Positions 62,501-64,000 of a DNA stretch of 64,000 nucleotides are shown here, piece by piece. Under the pieces are notes generated by a model. It was not told where the DNA came from. It did no database searches and saw only the letters and a list, made by a program, of their open reading frames with translations. Location: positions 620,001-684,000 of the forward strand of contig NC_010528.1 in the NCBI RefSeq assembly GCF_000069785.1, written 5' to 3'. This stretch comes from Cupriavidus taiwanensis LMG 19424 (GTDB lineage Bacteria > Pseudomonadota > Gammaproteobacteria > Burkholderiales > Burkholderiaceae). How positions within the stretch are numbered: position 1 is the stretch's first letter; every line of letters begins with the position of its first letter. A program made the translations under genes and the position numbers.

Positions 62501-62924
62501 TGCCCCCGACCGCCAGCATCACCGCGAATTCGGCCAGCGGCCCGTGGCGTCCGGTAAAGCCATGCCGGTCCAGCAGGCGCAACAGCAGCAGCGCGGACAA
62601 CATCTCCGCCAGGTTGGCACCGGTCAGCATCAGCGCGGTGCCGATGCTGTCGCCGGCGCCGTGGTTGGCCAGCACGCTGGCCACCAGCATGCCGGCCAGC
62701 AGCCACGGCCCCTCCGCGCGCGGCCGCTGCAGCAGCAGGCCCAGCCCGAACGCATTGGGCAGCCACACCGAGGCCACGGTGCCGGGCAACCGCGCCAGCC
62801 ACAGCGCCGCCGCGGCCAGCACGAAGTAGCAGGCGCCCGCCAGCAGCAAGGGCAGCCATCGGCGCGGCGCGGCGGAAGGGGCTGGAGCGGCCGGGTGGAT
62901 CGGCGGAGCCGTGTCGGGCGTCAT
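59541..62924 (-). CDS. MASE1-PAS-GGDEF-EAL cyclic-di-GMP turnover protein
   Basis: A 1127-residue membrane sensor. Residues about 20-310 form a MASE1 domain with about eight helices. Three PAS/PAC modules follow (MEHSAIGMALVDMDGRWQTV at about 322; AGGVGIWEWDLAG; SIGDAVICTDATMHVTFMNP). The cyclase domain has LARLGGDEFALLL (GGDEF about 769-773) and IDLDRFKIVNDTAGHG. The phosphodiesterase domain has EILVR in place of EALxR, plus EITETALINN, LDDFGSGLSSFAYL and VAEWVEDE, so both sites look intact. It could make or degrade cyclic-di-GMP. ATG 62924 has no strong ribosome site. Confidence 0.92.
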   Translation of the reverse strand: MTPDTAPPIHPAAPAPSAAPRRWLPLLLAGACYFVLAAAALWLARLPGTVASVWLPNAFGLGLLLQRPRAEGPWLLAGMLVASVLANHGAGDSIGTALMLTGANLAEMLSALLLLRLLDRHGFTGRHGPLAEFAVMLAVGGILAPMVGATAGAAAIAAVQGSRFAPVWWTWWQASALGMALLLPMMLSTTAVRVRAAVARPMLAPQAGALALSLAIGALAQWQGHDPFAAMSLPLVLLALAGNPFATALLALVATLCLQALMLLSHRHEAVPLSAAVIMVLPVCIAYLTEQNRHGRASLRSSDKRFRQAMEHSAIGMALVDMDGRWQTVNRAMTELLGYSAAELRELSYQQLTHPDDLTGDLRQVANLLSGKVEAYRLEKRYRHKDGHYRWVLLAVSLVRDEQTGEPQHFITQVEDIHARKLAQQELERLSRRIQLAVEAGGVGIWEWDLAGAGITWDARMHALHGTDPAAGAPLPEQWIALLHPDDVSRVRGEMRLAIRGDAPFDTEYRIVRPGGEVRHVRAMAMATRGADGTAQALVGTNWDTTEQRRLTEALFEEKERLHITLRSIGDAVICTDATMHVTFMNPIAEQLTGWTMAAATGLPLERVFRIVDESTGEPIPSPVEACLRTLTPAYLQEGAVLQSLTGERHDVQDSAAPVLTARGEVLGAVLVFQDITAARALQRELARSAMHDALTGLPNRTWFEKRLRESCDAARLHGHRAALCFIDLDRFKIVNDTAGHGAGDVLLRELGYLIRNHVRPDDVLARLGGDEFALLLKDCTVDQAEQVCQGVIDAIRGRRFPWEGRVYDVGASIGIAAIDLDVPPVSELMSRADVACYAAKAAGRSRVSVYRRDESDARRHHRELEVAAGIHSALEANRFRLFAQEIRALQPEQNEDGSGHRHIEILVRMVDEHGELILPGAFIPAAERYDLMGHVDRWVIRNVLRGYGERLRAVPGLSVSINLSANSLGEPFLLPFLHAELEASALPAHRIRLEITETALINNMAAANRLVAEMRRAGCTVSLDDFGSGLSSFAYLKQFPVDFLKIDGSFIRQLADNAVDREIVSSINDIGHRLGVRTVAEWVEDERTLDALRAIGVDYAQGYAIGRPVALDVFLAGCAQRNAQAS

Positions 62925-63258
62925 GGACGAGAACGAGGCAAAGGCGGTGCGATGCGGTGGGAAGGAGGCGGCGTGACCGGCGCGCCCCGGTGGCATGCCC
63001 CCGGACGCCCGGACAGACTGCCGCCCAGCGTAGGGGCAATGTAGCGAGGATAAGCGCATGGCCATCGGCAGGACAGGGGGCAGGTTGGGGGTTACTTGCC
63101 GCTGGTGCTGGGGGCGATTTTTTGGTAGGGCGGCAAGCGCCGGGGTCCGCGCCGATAACCTCCCCGGTAATCGCGCCGCCGCGCCCCCGCGCCGATCATG
63201 CAGCCATGGCCTGACGCCAGGCCCTGAGTGCTTGTCTACCCAACCCAAGGAGAACGCC
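62925..63258. other. Intergenic region between divergent genes
   Basis: 334 bases between the leftward cyclic-di-GMP gene and the rightward SnoaL-like gene. It has one long-range inverted repeat, CTTGCCGC (63095-63102) with GCGGCAAG (63130-63137) around 27 bases containing a T-run, and the AAGGAGA ribosome site at 63247-63253. No obvious promoter or ORF of note was recognised. Confidence 0.4.
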
Positions 63259-63657
63259 ATGTCCGCTGCCACCCAGTCCCCGCAGGTCGCACACGCCGCC
63301 ACGCTTGCCGACCGCTACCTCGCCGCCTGGAACGAGACCGATGCCGCGCGCCGGCGCGAGCTGATCGCGGCGGCGTGGACGGAAACGGCGTGCTATGTGG
63401 ATCCGCTGATGCGGGGCGACGGCCATGCCGGCATCGACGCGATGATCGCCGCGGTGCAGGCGAAGTTTCCCGGTTTCCGCTTCACCCGCGTCAGCCCGGT
63501 CGATGCGCACGGGGAACACCTGCGCTTTTCCTGGGAACTGGGCCCCGCCGGCGAAGCCGCGCTGGTGGTCGGCACCGACTTTGCCACGGTGTCGGCCGAT
63601 GGCCGGCTGGCACGCATGACCGGATTCATCGACCGGGCGCCGGCCGGGCTGGCCTGA
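63259..63657 (+). CDS. SnoaL-like (NTF2-fold) protein
   Basis: A 132-residue protein with an NTF2-like pattern: a first helix ADRYLAAWNETDAARRRELI, then AWTETACYVDPLMRGDGHAG, then FTRVSPVDAHGEHLRFSWEL and a closing TGFIDRAP. The SnoaL-like group includes enzymes and binding proteins, so no reaction is assigned. AAGGAGA precedes the ATG. It lies 98 bases before the cytochrome gene on the same strand. Confidence 0.75.
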   Translation: MSAATQSPQVAHAATLADRYLAAWNETDAARRRELIAAAWTETACYVDPLMRGDGHAGIDAMIAAVQAKFPGFRFTRVSPVDAHGEHLRFSWELGPAGEAALVVGTDFATVSADGRLARMTGFIDRAPAGLA

Positions 63658-63755
63658 GCGCCGCAGGCGCTGCGCTATGTTGCCTTTCCCACCGACAGCC
63701 CCCGGGGCACTGGCCGCAAGCTGCGGCATCCAGTGCGGCGGACAGGGGAAGGCAA

Positions 63756-64000
63756 ATGGCGCGGATTCTGCGGATGGCGGCATGGGGGCTTGCGGGCACG
63801 GCCGTGGTCGCCGCCGCGGCGGCGTACGGCGCGGCATGGGTGGGCGAGCGCAAGGCGCAGCGTGTGGTCGAGGTCCAGGTTGCGCCCGTCGTCATCCGCG
63901 AGGACCCCGCGTCCATCGCCCACGGCAAGTACCTGTATGAATCCCGCGGCTGCATGGAGTGCCATGGCGCCGGCGGGGGCGGCAAGCAGGTGATCGACGA
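63756..64000 (+). CDS. c-type cytochrome, N-terminal part (runs off window)
   Basis: The first 81 codons are visible. An N-terminal hydrophobic segment (MAAWGLAGTAVVAAAAAYGA, about 7-26) acts as signal or anchor, and a heme-binding CMECH lies at about residues 69-73 after IAHGKYLYESRG. This is the start of a class I cytochrome c domain. GGGGAAGG stands just before the ATG. The remaining sequence, including the Met ligand, lies outside the window. It is likely an electron carrier in the periplasm. Confidence 0.85.
   Translation, partial: MARILRMAAWGLAGTAVVAAAAAYGAAWVGERKAQRVVEVQVAPVVIREDPASIAHGKYLYESRGCMECHGAGGGGKQVID

Noticed and set aside
59496..63044. A very long open frame on the plus strand opposite the GGDEF-EAL gene
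   Set aside because: Its translation is rich in Arg, Gln and His without any domain pattern. Such frames arise opposite GC-rich genes because of their third-position bias, whereas the minus strand encodes a complete, motif-rich protein.

Overview
The window is about 64 kb of high-GC, densely packed chromosome, most probably from a Cupriavidus (Burkholderiaceae, Betaproteobacteria). The basis is gene content and order: an fdhD-fdsD pair as at the end of a soluble NAD-dependent formate dehydrogenase operon, Burkholderiales-style T6SS, pqi, dct and hut loci, and CCCCTCTCCC/GGGAGAGGGG intergenic palindromes. No tRNA, rRNA, CRISPR array, IS element or prophage was seen.

1-699: end of a formate dehydrogenase operon (fdhD C-terminus, fdsD). 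716-28521: a complete type VI secretion locus in two divergent arms around an AT-rich promoter island (about 5975-6361). The leftward arm is tagK-like, tssE, tssF, tssG, tssA. The rightward arm is clpV/tssH, tssB, tssC, hcp, vgrG, an effector cassette, PAAR, tssJ, tssK, tssL, tssM, tagF. All 13 core tss genes are present. The effector cassette (14578-20861) is the most unusual part. It holds a Tle3-like lipase, two tandem paralogous lipoproteins of about 520 codons (the first broken by one extra G), a small exported four-cysteine protein and a PAAR tip protein. The two lipoproteins are near-identical at both ends but diverge in the middle.

28569-45853: a stand-alone GT51 peptidoglycan glycosyltransferase, a DASS anion transporter, an RRM-like small protein, a tyrosine phosphatase, modE, a LysE-type exporter, a CYTH protein, modABC with a clear ModE operator (ModC lacks its usual C-terminal domain), a DUF1059 protein, a 2-hydroxyacid dehydrogenase, a deoxyribosyltransferase, an AI-2E-family/pqiA/pqiA/pqiB/pqiC operon, an HPP-CBS membrane protein and an Lrp/AsnC regulator.

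46028-64000: an amidinotransferase and ornithine cyclodeaminase pair divergent from the Lrp regulator across a composite palindrome; an HTH/pseudo-receiver protein; the dctA-dctB-dctD dicarboxylate system; a partial histidine-utilisation set (hutC, hutU, MFS transporter, hutG, without hutH or hutI here); a MASE1-PAS-GGDEF-EAL protein; a SnoaL-like protein; and the start of a c-type cytochrome gene. Upstream of dctA lie two tandem DctD-like boxes 33 bp apart, a good sigma-54 promoter, a 22-codon proline-rich leader ORF with a strong ribosome site, and a hairpin just before the dctA start. No homology search was possible, so family calls rest on recognised motifs, length and context.
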